DNA of 64,000 nucleotides from positions 558,001-622,000 of the forward strand of contig NZ_AP024237.1 in assembly GCF_016592155.1 (NCBI RefSeq), written 5' to 3'. Origin of the DNA: Mycobacterium heckeshornense. GTDB taxonomy: Bacteria; Actinomycetota; Actinomycetes; Mycobacteriales; Mycobacteriaceae. Shown here one piece after another: positions 33,498 to 43,662 of this stretch (position 1 is the first letter of the stretch; each line of letters starts with the position of its first letter). Both the position numbers and the translations under genes were made by a program. The notes under the pieces are model-generated. The model had not been told where the DNA came from. It searched no databases and saw only the letters and a program-made list of their open reading frames with translations.

Positions 33498-34597
33498 CGT
33501 GGCGGGTCGTCACCGACTGGGCCGGCGAAGCGCCCGGCGAACGCGCGTAGCGGCAGATCGGCGCTGGTGACGATGCCCGGTGGGGCGTCGACCACCGCGC
33601 GGATTGCGTTGAGGGCCGGCATTCCGGTCACCGTCATGCCGATGGCCGCGAACGACTCCGGGCTGGAAAAGTCGGTGCCGGGCTTGGGCAGGATGAGGTG
33701 CTTGCTATAGATGCAGGGGTCGCCCTGGATCTTGGTGATGTAGCAGCCCTGAATATCCCAGTGCGGCTTGGTGTGCGGCGTCATCTGCCATTCCAGATGC
33801 AACTCCACCCTGGGCACTCCGCCGGTGACGCCGATGTACTGAAACGCCGCCCCGCCCACCGAGCCGACGGGCAAGGCGTACCACCCGAGGTCCACGTCCT
33901 TGGTGCAGGCGCCAAGCTGGTAGGAGAAAGTGACCTCGTCCAGTGCGATGTCGAGGCAGTTGGCCATCATCCGCACACCGTCCTCGAACACCCGGGTGCC
34001 CAGCTCCAGCAGGTGCGGCACCTCGGGATCGTCGACCGGACGCCCGAAGCCACAATTGGCCCACGTCGGAGCCGAGTGGTGGCATGAGACGTCGACAGAT
34101 TCGATACAGGTGACGTTTTCGATATCGGCCACGTCGGCGCTGTGCACGATGGTGAGGATCTGCGCCAGTCCGGGATTCATCCCGGTCCCGTAGAACGTCG
34201 AATTTCCACGTAGGCAGGCGGCTTGGAGCACTTCGGATTCGGTGCGGCCGTCTGATAGCCGGTGATTGGTGTCGCGGTGGCGGCCGGTGACCCAGTCGGC
34301 GGTGGTGACGATATTGATGCCGGCCTCCAGCACCGGCACGTACAGACCGAGGTCGGGCCACACCCCGTGGAAGGTCACACAATCCGGTGCGGCTGCGATG
34401 ATCTCGTCCACCGTTCCCGTGGCCAGGACACCGATCGGCCCGATACCAGCGATTTCACCGGCGTCACGGCCTACCTTGTCCGGTGAATAGCAGTGCAGCC
34501 CAACCAGTTTTAGGTCACGATGCCGTGTGATCCGTTTTATCATCTCGCTGCCGACATTGCCGGAAGCGACCTGGAACACCCGTATCGGCCTGGTCAC
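33494..34597 (-). CDS. DapB/diaminopentanoate-dehydrogenase-like NAD(P)-binding protein
   Basis: A 367-residue protein with an N-terminal dihydrodipicolinate-reductase-like Rossmann fold (IRVFQVASGNVGSEMIKRI, residues 4-22; PDCVTFHG; INIVTTADWVTG). The C-terminal domain (SVDVSCHHSAPTWANCGFGRP; FSYQLGACTKDVDLGWY) is seen in many steroid- and lipid-catabolic actinobacterial clusters with no proven function. It follows adhB after 6 bp and overlaps the OYE gene, so it is a core member of the adhB operon. A role in lysine synthesis is unlikely given the context. Confidence 0.82.
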   Translation of the reverse strand: MTRPIRVFQVASGNVGSEMIKRITRHRDLKLVGLHCYSPDKVGRDAGEIAGIGPIGVLATGTVDEIIAAAPDCVTFHGVWPDLGLYVPVLEAGINIVTTADWVTGRHRDTNHRLSDGRTESEVLQAACLRGNSTFYGTGMNPGLAQILTIVHSADVADIENVTCIESVDVSCHHSAPTWANCGFGRPVDDPEVPHLLELGTRVFEDGVRMMANCLDIALDEVTFSYQLGACTKDVDLGWYALPVGSVGGAAFQYIGVTGGVPRVELHLEWQMTPHTKPHWDIQGCYITKIQGDPCIYSKHLILPKPGTDFSSPESFAAIGMTVTGMPALNAIRAVVDAPPGIVTSADLPLRAFAGRFAGPVGDDPPR

Positions 34598-34603
34598 AGG
34601 TGG

Positions 34604-35731
34604 CTACCTGTCGGCGTCGGTGTAGCGGATGATTCCACGAATGTTCTTGCCGTCCAGCATGTCTTGGTAACCCTCGTTGATCTGCTCCAGCCTGTACTGA
34701 CGGGTGATCATGTCGTCGAGGTTGAGCTTGCCGGCCTTATACATCGACAACAGCTGCGGGATGTCATACTGCGGGTTGCCGCCACCGAAGATGGTGCCCT
34801 GCAAGTTCTTCTGCATCAGGGTCAACATCGCGAGGTTCAGTGTCACCTCGGTGTCCAGCAGGCTGCCGATTGCGGTCAGCACGCAGGTGCCGCCTTTCGC
34901 GGTGAGGTTCATGTAGTTCTCGATATCGGCGCCGTGCAGCTCACCCACGGTGATGATCACCTTCTTGGCCATCAGGCCGTAGGTCACCTCGGCGATGCCC
35001 ACCAACGCAGCTTCCACGTCCGGATATACATGGGTGGCACCGAATTTCAGAGCCTGGTCGCGCTTCCACTCCACCGGCTCGACTGCGAAGATATAGCGGG
35101 CACCGGCGTTGACCGCTCCCTGCAGGGCCGCCATGCCGACCCCGCCGACGCCCACGATCGCGACGTCATCACCCGGTCTGATGTCGGCGGTGCGGGTTGC
35201 CGAGCCGTAGCCCGTGGTCACCCCGCAGCCCACCAGGCACGCAACCTCGAAGGGGATCGACGGATCGATTTTCACCACCGAGGTCTTGTGCACCACCATG
35301 TACGGTGAAAAGGTGCCCAGCAGCGTCATCGGGTAGACGTTTTGGCCGCGGGCCCGGATGCGAAACGTGCCATCGGAGACCGCGGCACCGTTGAGCAGCC
35401 CGGCCCCGAGGTCGCACAGATTACGCATCCCCGCCTGGCAAGACTGACATTTCCCGCACGACGGGATGAACGACAGCACCACATGGTCGCCCTCGGCGAA
35501 CTCCTCGACACCCGGCCCGACCTCGGTGACGATGCCCGCGCCCTCGTGGCCGCCGAGCACCGGAAACCCCGCCATCGGGATCCCACCGGTCACCAGATGG
35601 TGGTCGGAGTGGCACATGCCCGACGCTTCCATCTGGATCTTGACCTCGTCTTTGCGCGGGTCGCCGATTTCGATTTCCTCGACCGACCACGGTTGATTGA
35701 ACTCCCAGATCAGCGCGCCCTTTGTCTTCAC
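34604..35731 (-). CDS. adhB: Zinc-dependent alcohol dehydrogenase AdhB (Rv0761c-like)
   Basis: A 375-residue class III-type medium-chain alcohol dehydrogenase. The catalytic zinc site shows C40 and H62 (GMCHSDHH; GGHEGAG), and the structural zinc loop has Cys 92, 95, 98 and 106 (SCGKCQSCQAGMRNLC). The NAD motif VAIVGVGGVGMAALQGA follows. It probably oxidises a primary alcohol, perhaps one produced by the neighbouring P450s. It heads a tight group (adhB, DapB-like, OYE, KSI-like, SDR). A 221-bp gap to the P450 upstream is the only sizeable space in the cluster and may hold a promoter; I saw no clear motif there. Confidence 0.93.
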   Translation of the reverse strand: MKTKGALIWEFNQPWSVEEIEIGDPRKDEVKIQMEASGMCHSDHHLVTGGIPMAGFPVLGGHEGAGIVTEVGPGVEEFAEGDHVVLSFIPSCGKCQSCQAGMRNLCDLGAGLLNGAAVSDGTFRIRARGQNVYPMTLLGTFSPYMVVHKTSVVKIDPSIPFEVACLVGCGVTTGYGSATRTADIRPGDDVAIVGVGGVGMAALQGAVNAGARYIFAVEPVEWKRDQALKFGATHVYPDVEAALVGIAEVTYGLMAKKVIITVGELHGADIENYMNLTAKGGTCVLTAIGSLLDTEVTLNLAMLTLMQKNLQGTIFGGGNPQYDIPQLLSMYKAGKLNLDDMITRQYRLEQINEGYQDMLDGKNIRGIIRYTDADR

Positions 35732-35952
35732 CGTGAACCTCCTGCCAGGGACTGGCTCCGAGCCTGCGTCGAAGCGACCGATTGGGTGAGCCTACGTGCC
35801 GGCTTGCCGGCGGGGAACCGCGGATCTCATCCACCGGGCACGCACTGCGCCGCAGCCTATCGGGCGCGCACCCGCCATGGCGGCCTGCCGGCAAACCGCC
35901 GTCGCTGGTCACCGAGCCCAACACGTGCGCCATCGAAGAAGCCGAGCCTCCC

Positions 35953-37206
35953 TTAGTGTGTGACCGGGCAACCGCTTCGGTAGTTGGTGTGAAACCGCTT
36001 GATGCCGTTGATCCAACCGGACCGCAACCTAGCAGGATCACCAAGGCGGCTAATATCCGGCATCTTGTCCGCAATCTTGTTGAAAATGATCTCCAACTCG
36101 AGCCGGGCAAGATTGGCGCCAAGGCAGTAGTGGGCACCGGTACCGCCAAAACCCAAGTGTGGATTGGGATCCCGGGTGATGTCGAATCGCTCGGGATTGT
36201 CAAACACGTCCTCGTCGAAATTGGCGGAGGCGTAAAGCATCACCACCCGCTGGCCGGCCTTGATCTCGGTGTCACCGATGACGGTGTCGGTCAGCGCGGT
36301 TCGTTGCAGGCAAATCAGCGGCGTCGTGTATCTGACGATTTCGTCGACGGCGGTGGCGGGGCGCTGTGCCTTGAACAGCTCCCACTGCTGTGGGTTTTCC
36401 AGAAACGCCATCATCCCCAGCGTGGTGGCGTTGCGGGTGGTCTCGTTGCCGGCGACGGCCAGCATGACCACGAAGAAGCCGAATTGCTCCGGGGTGAGCC
36501 GCTCGCCGTCGATGGTGGCGCTCAGCAGCCGCGAAACCACGTCGTTGCCCGGCGTCTGACGGCGGGTTTCGGCGAGCTGGTAAGAGTAGCCGAGGATTTC
36601 GGCGGCACCGACCCGTGAGTCCACAGTTACGTCGGCGTCGTCATAGCCGGTCATCTGGTTGCTCCACTCGAAGAGTTTGACCCGGTCCTCTTCGGGGACG
36701 CCGATGAGTTCGGCGATGGCCTGCATCGGCAGTTCGCTTGCGACCTCGCGGACGAATTCGCCCTGCCCGCCTTCGATGGCCGCCGCCACGATGCGCTCAG
36801 CACGCTGCTCGAGGGTGGGGCGCAGCGCGTCGATCGCGCGGGGAGTGAACAGCCGCGACACCAGGCCGCGCAGCTTGGTGTGTTCGGGGGCATCCTTGTT
36901 GATCAGCACCGACAACGTCGCTTGGAACTCCTCGGGGCTGATGTTGTCCTCCAGCCGCGGGATCGCGCCCTTGCAGGCCGAGGAGAACACGTCCGAGCGC
37001 CGGGAGACGTCGCGGACGTCGCGGTGCTTGGACACCACCCAAAAGCCGTCGTCGTCGAAACCGCCCGCGCTGCGCGGTTGCGGATTCCACCACACCGGTG
37101 CACTGCGGCGCAGCAGCGCGTATTCCTCGAACGGGATGCGCTCGGCGTGCAGATCCGGATCGGTGACATCGAATCCGGGTGGCAGCGCGACGACTGGGCT
37201 CACCAT
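35953..37206 (-). CDS. Cytochrome P450, CYP125-like
   Basis: A 417-residue soluble bacterial P450. Signatures: I-helix AVAGNETTRNATT, the ExxR helix VDEIVRYTTPLI, the LQRTALTDTVIGD meander and the heme loop [20 protein letters not shown] with the cysteine thiolate. The FGGTGAHYC-GANLAR motif and the tail RLRSGWINGIKRF followed by CPVTH closely resemble CYP125, which oxidises the terminal carbon of the cholesterol side chain. Its family number cannot be fixed without a search. The start (ATG 37204-37206) lies inside the last codons of the Rv0762c-like gene. A P450 is not at this place in M. tuberculosis as I recall. Confidence 0.9.
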   Translation of the reverse strand: MVSPVVALPPGFDVTDPDLHAERIPFEEYALLRRSAPVWWNPQPRSAGGFDDDGFWVVSKHRDVRDVSRRSDVFSSACKGAIPRLEDNISPEEFQATLSVLINKDAPEHTKLRGLVSRLFTPRAIDALRPTLEQRAERIVAAAIEGGQGEFVREVASELPMQAIAELIGVPEEDRVKLFEWSNQMTGYDDADVTVDSRVGAAEILGYSYQLAETRRQTPGNDVVSRLLSATIDGERLTPEQFGFFVVMLAVAGNETTRNATTLGMMAFLENPQQWELFKAQRPATAVDEIVRYTTPLICLQRTALTDTVIGDTEIKAGQRVVMLYASANFDEDVFDNPERFDITRDPNPHLGFGGTGAHYCLGANLARLELEIIFNKIADKMPDISRLGDPARLRSGWINGIKRFHTNYRSGCPVTH

Positions 37207-37745
37207 AACGGGACCGGTGCTTTTCCGAGCGGGTAGTAGCCGGGTATTTTTTCGCCGGCCATGCTGCGTTCGATGCGCTTTTGCATACCGGCCGACAGCT
37301 TGCCTGCCTTGATCAGATCCGCGTAGAGCGCTGACACATGCCCGAAGTCGAAAAAGTCGCGCTGCCAGTTCCATTTGCCGCCACCGGCATACCGGAACCA
37401 GCTGCCGCCGATGCCGTACACCTCCTGCTCGGTGCCGTCGGCGTCGGTTGCGACCTGCTTCCAGAATCCGACTACTTCACCGAGCTTGTCGTCGATGACG
37501 ACCCGCTGGTAGGGGTAGCGCCACCCCTGCAGACCTTCCATCTCCTGGCCCAGCGCGATGTCGCGGATCTCGTCGATCCCAATGCACATCACATCTTCCT
37601 TGGGGCCGATGTTCCATCCGTAGGTAGCGTCGTCGGTGTAGAAGTCGGCGAGAATGCGCCAGTCACCGGTTCTTTCGGCCTCCCGGTTGGCATCCAGCCA
37701 GCGCTGCACGACGTCTTCGAGCTCCCCGCGTGGGAATCCGGCCAT
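37200..37745 (-). CDS. SnoaL-like protein (Rv0762c-like)
   Basis: A 181-residue NTF2/SnoaL-fold protein of unknown activity. It matches Rv0762c in length and position, between the CYP51 ferredoxin and adhB. Readable segments are VVQRWLDANREAERTGDWRI (N-terminal helix), ADFYTDDATYGWNIGPKED and YGIGGSWFRYAGGGKWNWQR. It starts 3 bp after the ferredoxin stop and overlaps the CYP125-like start by 7 bp, so it is translationally coupled on both sides. It may be an isomerase or binding protein for the sterol products of the cluster. Confidence 0.88.
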   Translation of the reverse strand: MAGFPRGELEDVVQRWLDANREAERTGDWRILADFYTDDATYGWNIGPKEDVMCIGIDEIRDIALGQEMEGLQGWRYPYQRVVIDDKLGEVVGFWKQVATDADGTEQEVYGIGGSWFRYAGGGKWNWQRDFFDFGHVSALYADLIKAGKLSAGMQKRIERSMAGEKIPGYYPLGKAPVPLW

Positions 37746-37748
37746 GGT

Positions 37749-39318
<1,570 letters not shown>

Positions 39319-39322
<4 letters not shown>

Positions 39323-40139
39323 GACTCCTCCGGGTACTTCAGTTGCTTGCGTTCGGCCGGCGCGTCCGCCAGCGGCGCCTCGGGTTGGATCTCCATCGAC
39401 GTGATGAACCCCCCCGCGAGGCGTTTCGGCGACGAACGCGATCGCGCGGGCCAAATCGGACGGCCGCAGGAAGTAGTTGTGGCGGGCCTGGCCCCACTTG
39501 GCCCAGTCTTCGAGCATCGGCCCGATCGATTCAGGCGGCAGGCTCCAGCCCATGCCGGTCTTGGTGGGGCCGGGATGAACGATCGAAGCACGCACACCAG
39601 TGCCCTCGAGCTCCATTTGTAGATTGGTCACCATCGCGACCAGCGCTGCCTTGGCCGCGCCGTAGGCGCCCATGTGCGGCCGCTGCCGCAGCGCCACATC
39701 GGATCCGACGAAGATGAGGTCGCCACGCTGGCGTTCCAACATGCCGGGCAGCACCGCGGTGGCCAACCGGTTGGCGCCGATGAGGTGGATCTGCACCTGG
39801 GATTCGAAGATGTCGGTGCTGATTTCATGCAGGCGGCCGAAGTAGGTGTCTCCGGCGCCGGCGACGAGCAGCTCGATATCGCCGAGTAGTTCGGTCGCGC
39901 GGTGCACAAAACCCTTGACCGACTCCGGATCTGTGACGTCAAGGTGAAGTGCGACCGCCTCGCCGCCGTGCTCGCGGATCTGGACGGCGATCTCGTCGCA
40001 TTTCTCGACCCGTCTGGCGCCCAGCGCGACGGGGAACCCCCCGAGCCGCAAGCTCGATGGCTGTGGCGGCCCCGATGCCCGACGACGCGCCGGCCACGAT
40101 GGCGGGTCGCCGCGCCGGATGTGGTTGGAAGCGAGGCAT
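39319..40139 (-). pseudogene. SDR (Rv0765c-like) interrupted by two poly-G frameshifts
   Basis: Homologue of the SDR between cyp51 and cyp123. Its parts lie in three frames: ATG 40139 to about 40043 (PAIVAGASSGIGAATAIELA), the middle to about 39416 (FPVALGARRVEK, then VGSDVALRQRPHMGAYGAAKAA with Tyr-x3-Lys), and the end to 39319 (FITSMEIQPEAPLADAPAER). Both shifts fit one extra G: a run of six at 40037-40042 and of seven at 39409-39415. Each is followed by TTC, and removing one base restores the protein of about 272 residues. Read as given, translation stops at 39939 (66 residues). Sequencing error, real decay or slippage are all possible. Confidence 0.85.
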
Positions 40140-41341
40140 TAGGCGACCTCCACGCTGATTGGCAGGTAGGCGAATCCCCGCACATTGCTGGAATGCACCC
40201 GTACTGCGTTGTCTTCGTCCACCGCGTACCCGCGGATACGGCTGAGCAGCTCATTCAGCGCCACACGGCCTTCCATCCGGGCGAGATGTGCTCCCAAACA
40301 AAAATGTGCCCCGCTGCCGAAACTGACCAGTTTTGACCCGATCTCGCGTCCGATGCGATAGTCGTCGGCGTCAGGAAAAACCCGGTCGTCGCGGTTCGCC
40401 GAGCCCGGCAGCAACAACAGCACGTCGCCTTCGGGCACCGTGGTGCCATACATCGTGATGTCGTGCGCGACAGTGCGGGCCAGAATCTGGCTGGAAGTGT
40501 CGTAGCGCAGCGTTTCCTCTACCCACGCCGGTATCAGGGAGCGGTCGGCGACGACCCGCGCCAACTGGTCGGGGTTTCGCGCCGCCCAAAAAACAGCGTT
40601 ACCGAGCAGCTTGGTGGTGGTCTCGTTGCCGGCGATCACCATCAGGAACAAGAACGCCAGGATCTCCTCGTCGGTAAGCCGGTCGCCGTCGATTTCGGCT
40701 TGCAGCAGCGCGGAAGTCAGGTTGTCGGCAGGGGTTCTCTTGAATTCGTCGATGAGCTCGGTGTAGTAGGCCATCAGATCGATCGACGCCTGCACTGCGG
40801 TCTGGGGCACGTCGGCCAGGCCGTCCTCGCGGTGCAGCACCCCGTCGGCCAGCGCACGGATCCGCGGCCGGTCCGGCTCAGGCACGCCCATCAGTTCCGA
40901 GATCACGTCCATCGGCAGCTTGCCGGCGAATTCGGCGATGAAGTCGAAGCTGTCGGACTGCAGGGCCGCGTCGAGATGGGTTCGGGCGAGCTCTCGAACC
41001 CGGGGCTCGAGCTCACGGATCCGCCGCGGGGTAAAGCCCTTGGACACCAAGGTGCGCAGTCGCAGATGGCCGGGGTCGTCCATGGCCAGAAACGACATCA
41101 CCTTGTGCGCATCGGGGCTGCGGGAAACCGGATCAAGCGACACGCCATACGCGTTGGACAGCGCGGTGCTGTTGCGGAAGCCTTGCAGCACGTCCTGATG
41201 ACGCGACAAGGCCCAGAACTGCAGCTCGTCGTTGCGGTACAGCGGGGCCTCGTCACGCAGCCGTCGGTAGTACGGGTACGGATCTTCGTGAAAGTCGTAG
41301 TCGTAGGGGTCGAGCACCAGTCCCGGCGTCTCTGCGGTCAT
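40139..41341 (-). CDS. cyp123: Cytochrome P450 CYP123 (Rv0766c-like)
   Basis: A 400-residue P450. Signatures: FLFLMVIAGNETTTK (I-helix), VEETLRYDTSSQ (ExxR), the RTVAHDITMYGTTVP meander and the heme loop VSFGSGAHFCLGAHLARME. Position between a TetR gene and the SDR/cyp51 pair, and length (402 recalled for Rv0766c), identify it as CYP123. Its substrate is not established. Its stop overlaps the SDR start (TAATG) and its start overlaps the TetR stop (TGATG), so the whole TetR-cyp123-SDR-cyp51-ferredoxin set is a coupled operon. Confidence 0.93.
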   Translation of the reverse strand: MTAETPGLVLDPYDYDFHEDPYPYYRRLRDEAPLYRNDELQFWALSRHQDVLQGFRNSTALSNAYGVSLDPVSRSPDAHKVMSFLAMDDPGHLRLRTLVSKGFTPRRIRELEPRVRELARTHLDAALQSDSFDFIAEFAGKLPMDVISELMGVPEPDRPRIRALADGVLHREDGLADVPQTAVQASIDLMAYYTELIDEFKRTPADNLTSALLQAEIDGDRLTDEEILAFLFLMVIAGNETTTKLLGNAVFWAARNPDQLARVVADRSLIPAWVEETLRYDTSSQILARTVAHDITMYGTTVPEGDVLLLLPGSANRDDRVFPDADDYRIGREIGSKLVSFGSGAHFCLGAHLARMEGRVALNELLSRIRGYAVDEDNAVRVHSSNVRGFAYLPISVEVA

Positions 41342-41967
41342 CAGCGCTGCTCTCCGTTCTCGGCCCCGGGCAGGATCAGGCCGACCACGTAGGCGAGCCG
41401 GTCGGCGATCTGGTGGTAGGTGAAAGCGCCGCTGCCGGCTTGCACCAGCGCGCCGAAGAAAGCCATCTCGAGGGCGGCCACGGTGCGCGGGTCGGCATCG
41501 GGTCCGATCGCCGACGTGATCCGGCGATGGATCTCCGCGCCGATCCGGTCGCGCACCTTGCGCACCGCCGGGTCAGCGCCACCGCCGAGCAGCGCCGTTG
41601 TGCACGCGGCGGCGACCTCGGGCTCGTCGGCAACCACCAGTGCCAGGTGCCGCAACGCCTTGTCGACCCGGGCCGCCATCGGCTCGTTGACGTCGGTGAA
41701 ATACGGCACCTGTCGGACCAAGTCCAGATACACCTCGGCGATCAGGTGGTTCTTCGAGGAGAAGTAGGTGTACGCGGTCGCCGGGGCCACCTTGGCGCGG
41801 GCGGCCACCGCGCGCACCGTCAGGCCGGCGTAGGACTTTTCCCGCAGCGTCTCCATGCCGGCGGTCAGCACCTTGCGGAAGGTCTCCTCCTGGCGGCGGT
41901 TACGCAGACCCTCGCCGGGTTGGCCATCGGGCTGCGAAGTGATCGCGACCACTGCATCACTGGACAC
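41341..41967 (-). CDS. TetR-family regulator of the CYP51 operon (Rv0767c-like)
   Basis: A 208-residue TetR protein. The DNA-binding domain lies at about residues 25-75 (RNRRQEETFRKVLTAGMETL, then YAGLTVRAVAARAKVAPATA and YTYFSSKNHLIAEVYL). The ligand domain is helical, with an Ala-rich C-terminus. The start is GTG at 41965-41967. It heads the minus-strand cyp123-cyp51 operon and is divergent from aldA. Two similar inverted repeats of the form GGACA-N2-TGTC in the shared 177-bp gap, one overlapping its own start, are candidate operators, so it may control both directions. Confidence 0.9.
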   Translation of the reverse strand: MSSDAVVAITSQPDGQPGEGLRNRRQEETFRKVLTAGMETLREKSYAGLTVRAVAARAKVAPATAYTYFSSKNHLIAEVYLDLVRQVPYFTDVNEPMAARVDKALRHLALVVADEPEVAAACTTALLGGGADPAVRKVRDRIGAEIHRRITSAIGPDADPRTVAALEMAFFGALVQAGSGAFTYHQIADRLAYVVGLILPGAENGEQR

Positions 41968-41974
41968 ATGTCCA
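41961..41974. promoter_or_regulatory. Inverted repeat TGGACA-CA-TGTCCA at the tetR start
   Basis: Six-base perfect inverted arms with a 2-bp centre, overlapping the GTG start of the TetR gene. A second, slightly weaker copy lies at 42109-42120 before aldA, which raises the chance that both are TetR operators. Confidence 0.5.
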
Positions 41975-42108
41975 AGTTATCTGACCGGGACCAGCCGAAT
42001 CAAGTCCTTGTACCATAAATGCAGGACAACTGCGCTAAAAGCTGGGCTGGCCCGCGGCGGTCCTTGCATCGTTGGCGATTGGCCAGCTATGGTTCGACTG
42101 GGCAATTC

Positions 42109-42120
42109 GGACAGTTGTCT
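42109..42120. promoter_or_regulatory. Second GGACA-GT-TGTCT inverted repeat upstream of aldA
   Basis: GGACAGTTGTCT, four perfect inner arm bases and the same 2-bp centre as the site at 41961-41974; 25 bp before the aldA ATG. An isolated GGACA half-site also occurs at 42024-42028. Confidence 0.45.
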
Positions 42121-42144
42121 ATTATCCTGGGGCAGGAGCAGGCG

Positions 42145-43608
42145 ATGGCGCTATTGGCGGACGGCGTAAGCGCGCTACTCATCGACGGGAAATTGTGCGC
42201 CGGCAGTGCGGGCACCTTTCCGACCGTCAATCCGGCCACCGAGGACGTGCTGGGCGCGGCCGCGGACGCCAACGCCGAGGACATGAGCCGCGCTATCGAC
42301 GCGGCGCGGCGGGCTTTCGACGACACCGACTGGTCCCGCAACACCGAACTGCGGGTGCGTTGTGTGCGCCAGCTTCGCGACGCGCTGCGCGCGCATGTCG
42401 AGGAGCTGCGCGAGATCACCATCGCCGAGGTCGGCGCGCCGCGGATGCTCACCGCCAGCGCCCAGCTCGAGGGGCCGATCGACGACCTGGCGTTCTCCGC
42501 CGACACCGCGGAGTCCTACCAGTGGAACGCCGATCTCGGTGAGGCTTCTCCGCTGGGCATCGCGACCAGGCGCACGATCGCCCGCGAACCCGTCGGCGTG
42601 GTCGGCGCGATCACCCCGTGGAACTTCCCGCACCAGATCAATCTGGCCAAGCTGGGCCCGGCGCTGGCCGCGGGCAATACCGTGGTTTTGAAACCGGCAC
42701 CCGATACGCCGTGGTGCGCGGGTGCGCTCGCGGAGATCATCGTCGAGCACACCGACTTTCCGCCCGGTGTGGTCAACATCGTCACCTCCAGCGATCACAG
42801 TCTGGGCGCGATGCTGGCCAAAGACCCTCGGGTGGACATGGTTTCGTTTACCGGGTCGACCGCTACCGGCCGCAGCGTGATGACAGATGCGGCCGCCACC
42901 ATCAAGAAAGTGTTTCTGGAGCTGGGCGGCAAGTCGGCGTTCGTGGTGCTCGACGATGCTGATCTGGCGGGCGCCTGCTCGGTGTCTGCGTTCGCGGCGG
43001 CGATGCATGCCGGGCAGGGCTGCGCGATCACCACCCGGCTGGTGGTGCCGCGGGCCCGCTACGACGAGGCGGTGGGCATTGCGGCCGCCACCATGGGCTC
43101 GATCAAACCCGGCGACCCCAACGATCCCGGCACCGTGTGCGGGCCGCTGATCTCGGCGCGGCAGCGTGATCGGGTTCAGGGGTATCTGGATTTGGCTGTG
43201 GCAGAAGGCGGTTCGTTCGCCTGCGGCGGCGGTCGGCCGGCAGACAAAGAGCGCGGCTTTTTCATCGAGCCGACCGTGATCGCCGGGCTCACCAACGACG
43301 CGCGGCCCGCCCGCGAGGAGATCTTCGGCCCGGTGCTCACGGTGATCGCCCACGACGGCGACGACGACGCCGTGCGCATCGCCAACGACTCGCCCTATGG
43401 CTTGTCCGGCACCGTCTACGGTGATCCCGAACGTGCCGCCGCTGTGGCGGCGCGGCTGCGGGTCGGTACCGTCAACGTCAACGGCGGCGTGTGGTATTCG
43501 GCGGACGCGCCATTCGGCGGCTACAAGCAATCCGGCATCGGCCGCGAGATGGGGCTGGCCGGTTTCGAGGAGTACCTCGAGACCAAACTCATTGCGACAG
43601 CGGTTTGA
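42145..43608 (+). CDS. aldA: NAD-dependent aldehyde dehydrogenase (Rv0768 AldA-like)
   Basis: A 487-residue aldehyde dehydrogenase. The cofactor region ITPWNFPHQ carries N160, the general base E259 is in FLELGGKSAF, and the nucleophile C293 is in GQGCAITTRL; the C-terminal SGIGREMGLAGFEEYLETK is typical. It should oxidise an aldehyde made by the divergent alcohol dehydrogenase and P450 cluster. I chose the ATG at 42145 because the frame upstream is non-conserved intergenic sequence and AGGAGC lies nearby. It is the first gene of a four-gene plus-strand operon whose order is the same as Rv0768-Rv0771. Confidence 0.95.
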   Translation: MALLADGVSALLIDGKLCAGSAGTFPTVNPATEDVLGAAADANAEDMSRAIDAARRAFDDTDWSRNTELRVRCVRQLRDALRAHVEELREITIAEVGAPRMLTASAQLEGPIDDLAFSADTAESYQWNADLGEASPLGIATRRTIAREPVGVVGAITPWNFPHQINLAKLGPALAAGNTVVLKPAPDTPWCAGALAEIIVEHTDFPPGVVNIVTSSDHSLGAMLAKDPRVDMVSFTGSTATGRSVMTDAAATIKKVFLELGGKSAFVVLDDADLAGACSVSAFAAAMHAGQGCAITTRLVVPRARYDEAVGIAAATMGSIKPGDPNDPGTVCGPLISARQRDRVQGYLDLAVAEGGSFACGGGRPADKERGFFIEPTVIAGLTNDARPAREEIFGPVLTVIAHDGDDDAVRIANDSPYGLSGTVYGDPERAAAVAARLRVGTVNVNGGVWYSADAPFGGYKQSGIGREMGLAGFEEYLETKLIATAV

Positions 43609-43662
43609 GTCGCGAGTGGCCAGAAGCGTGCAGCAAGTCGCCACCCGGCGGAGAGGAAGACA

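Noticed and set aside
35732..35952. Possible small gene or regulatory motif in the 221-bp gap between the CYP125-like P450 and adhB
   Set aside because: No conserved short frame with a ribosome site and no convincing inverted repeat was seen; it may simply hold a promoter.
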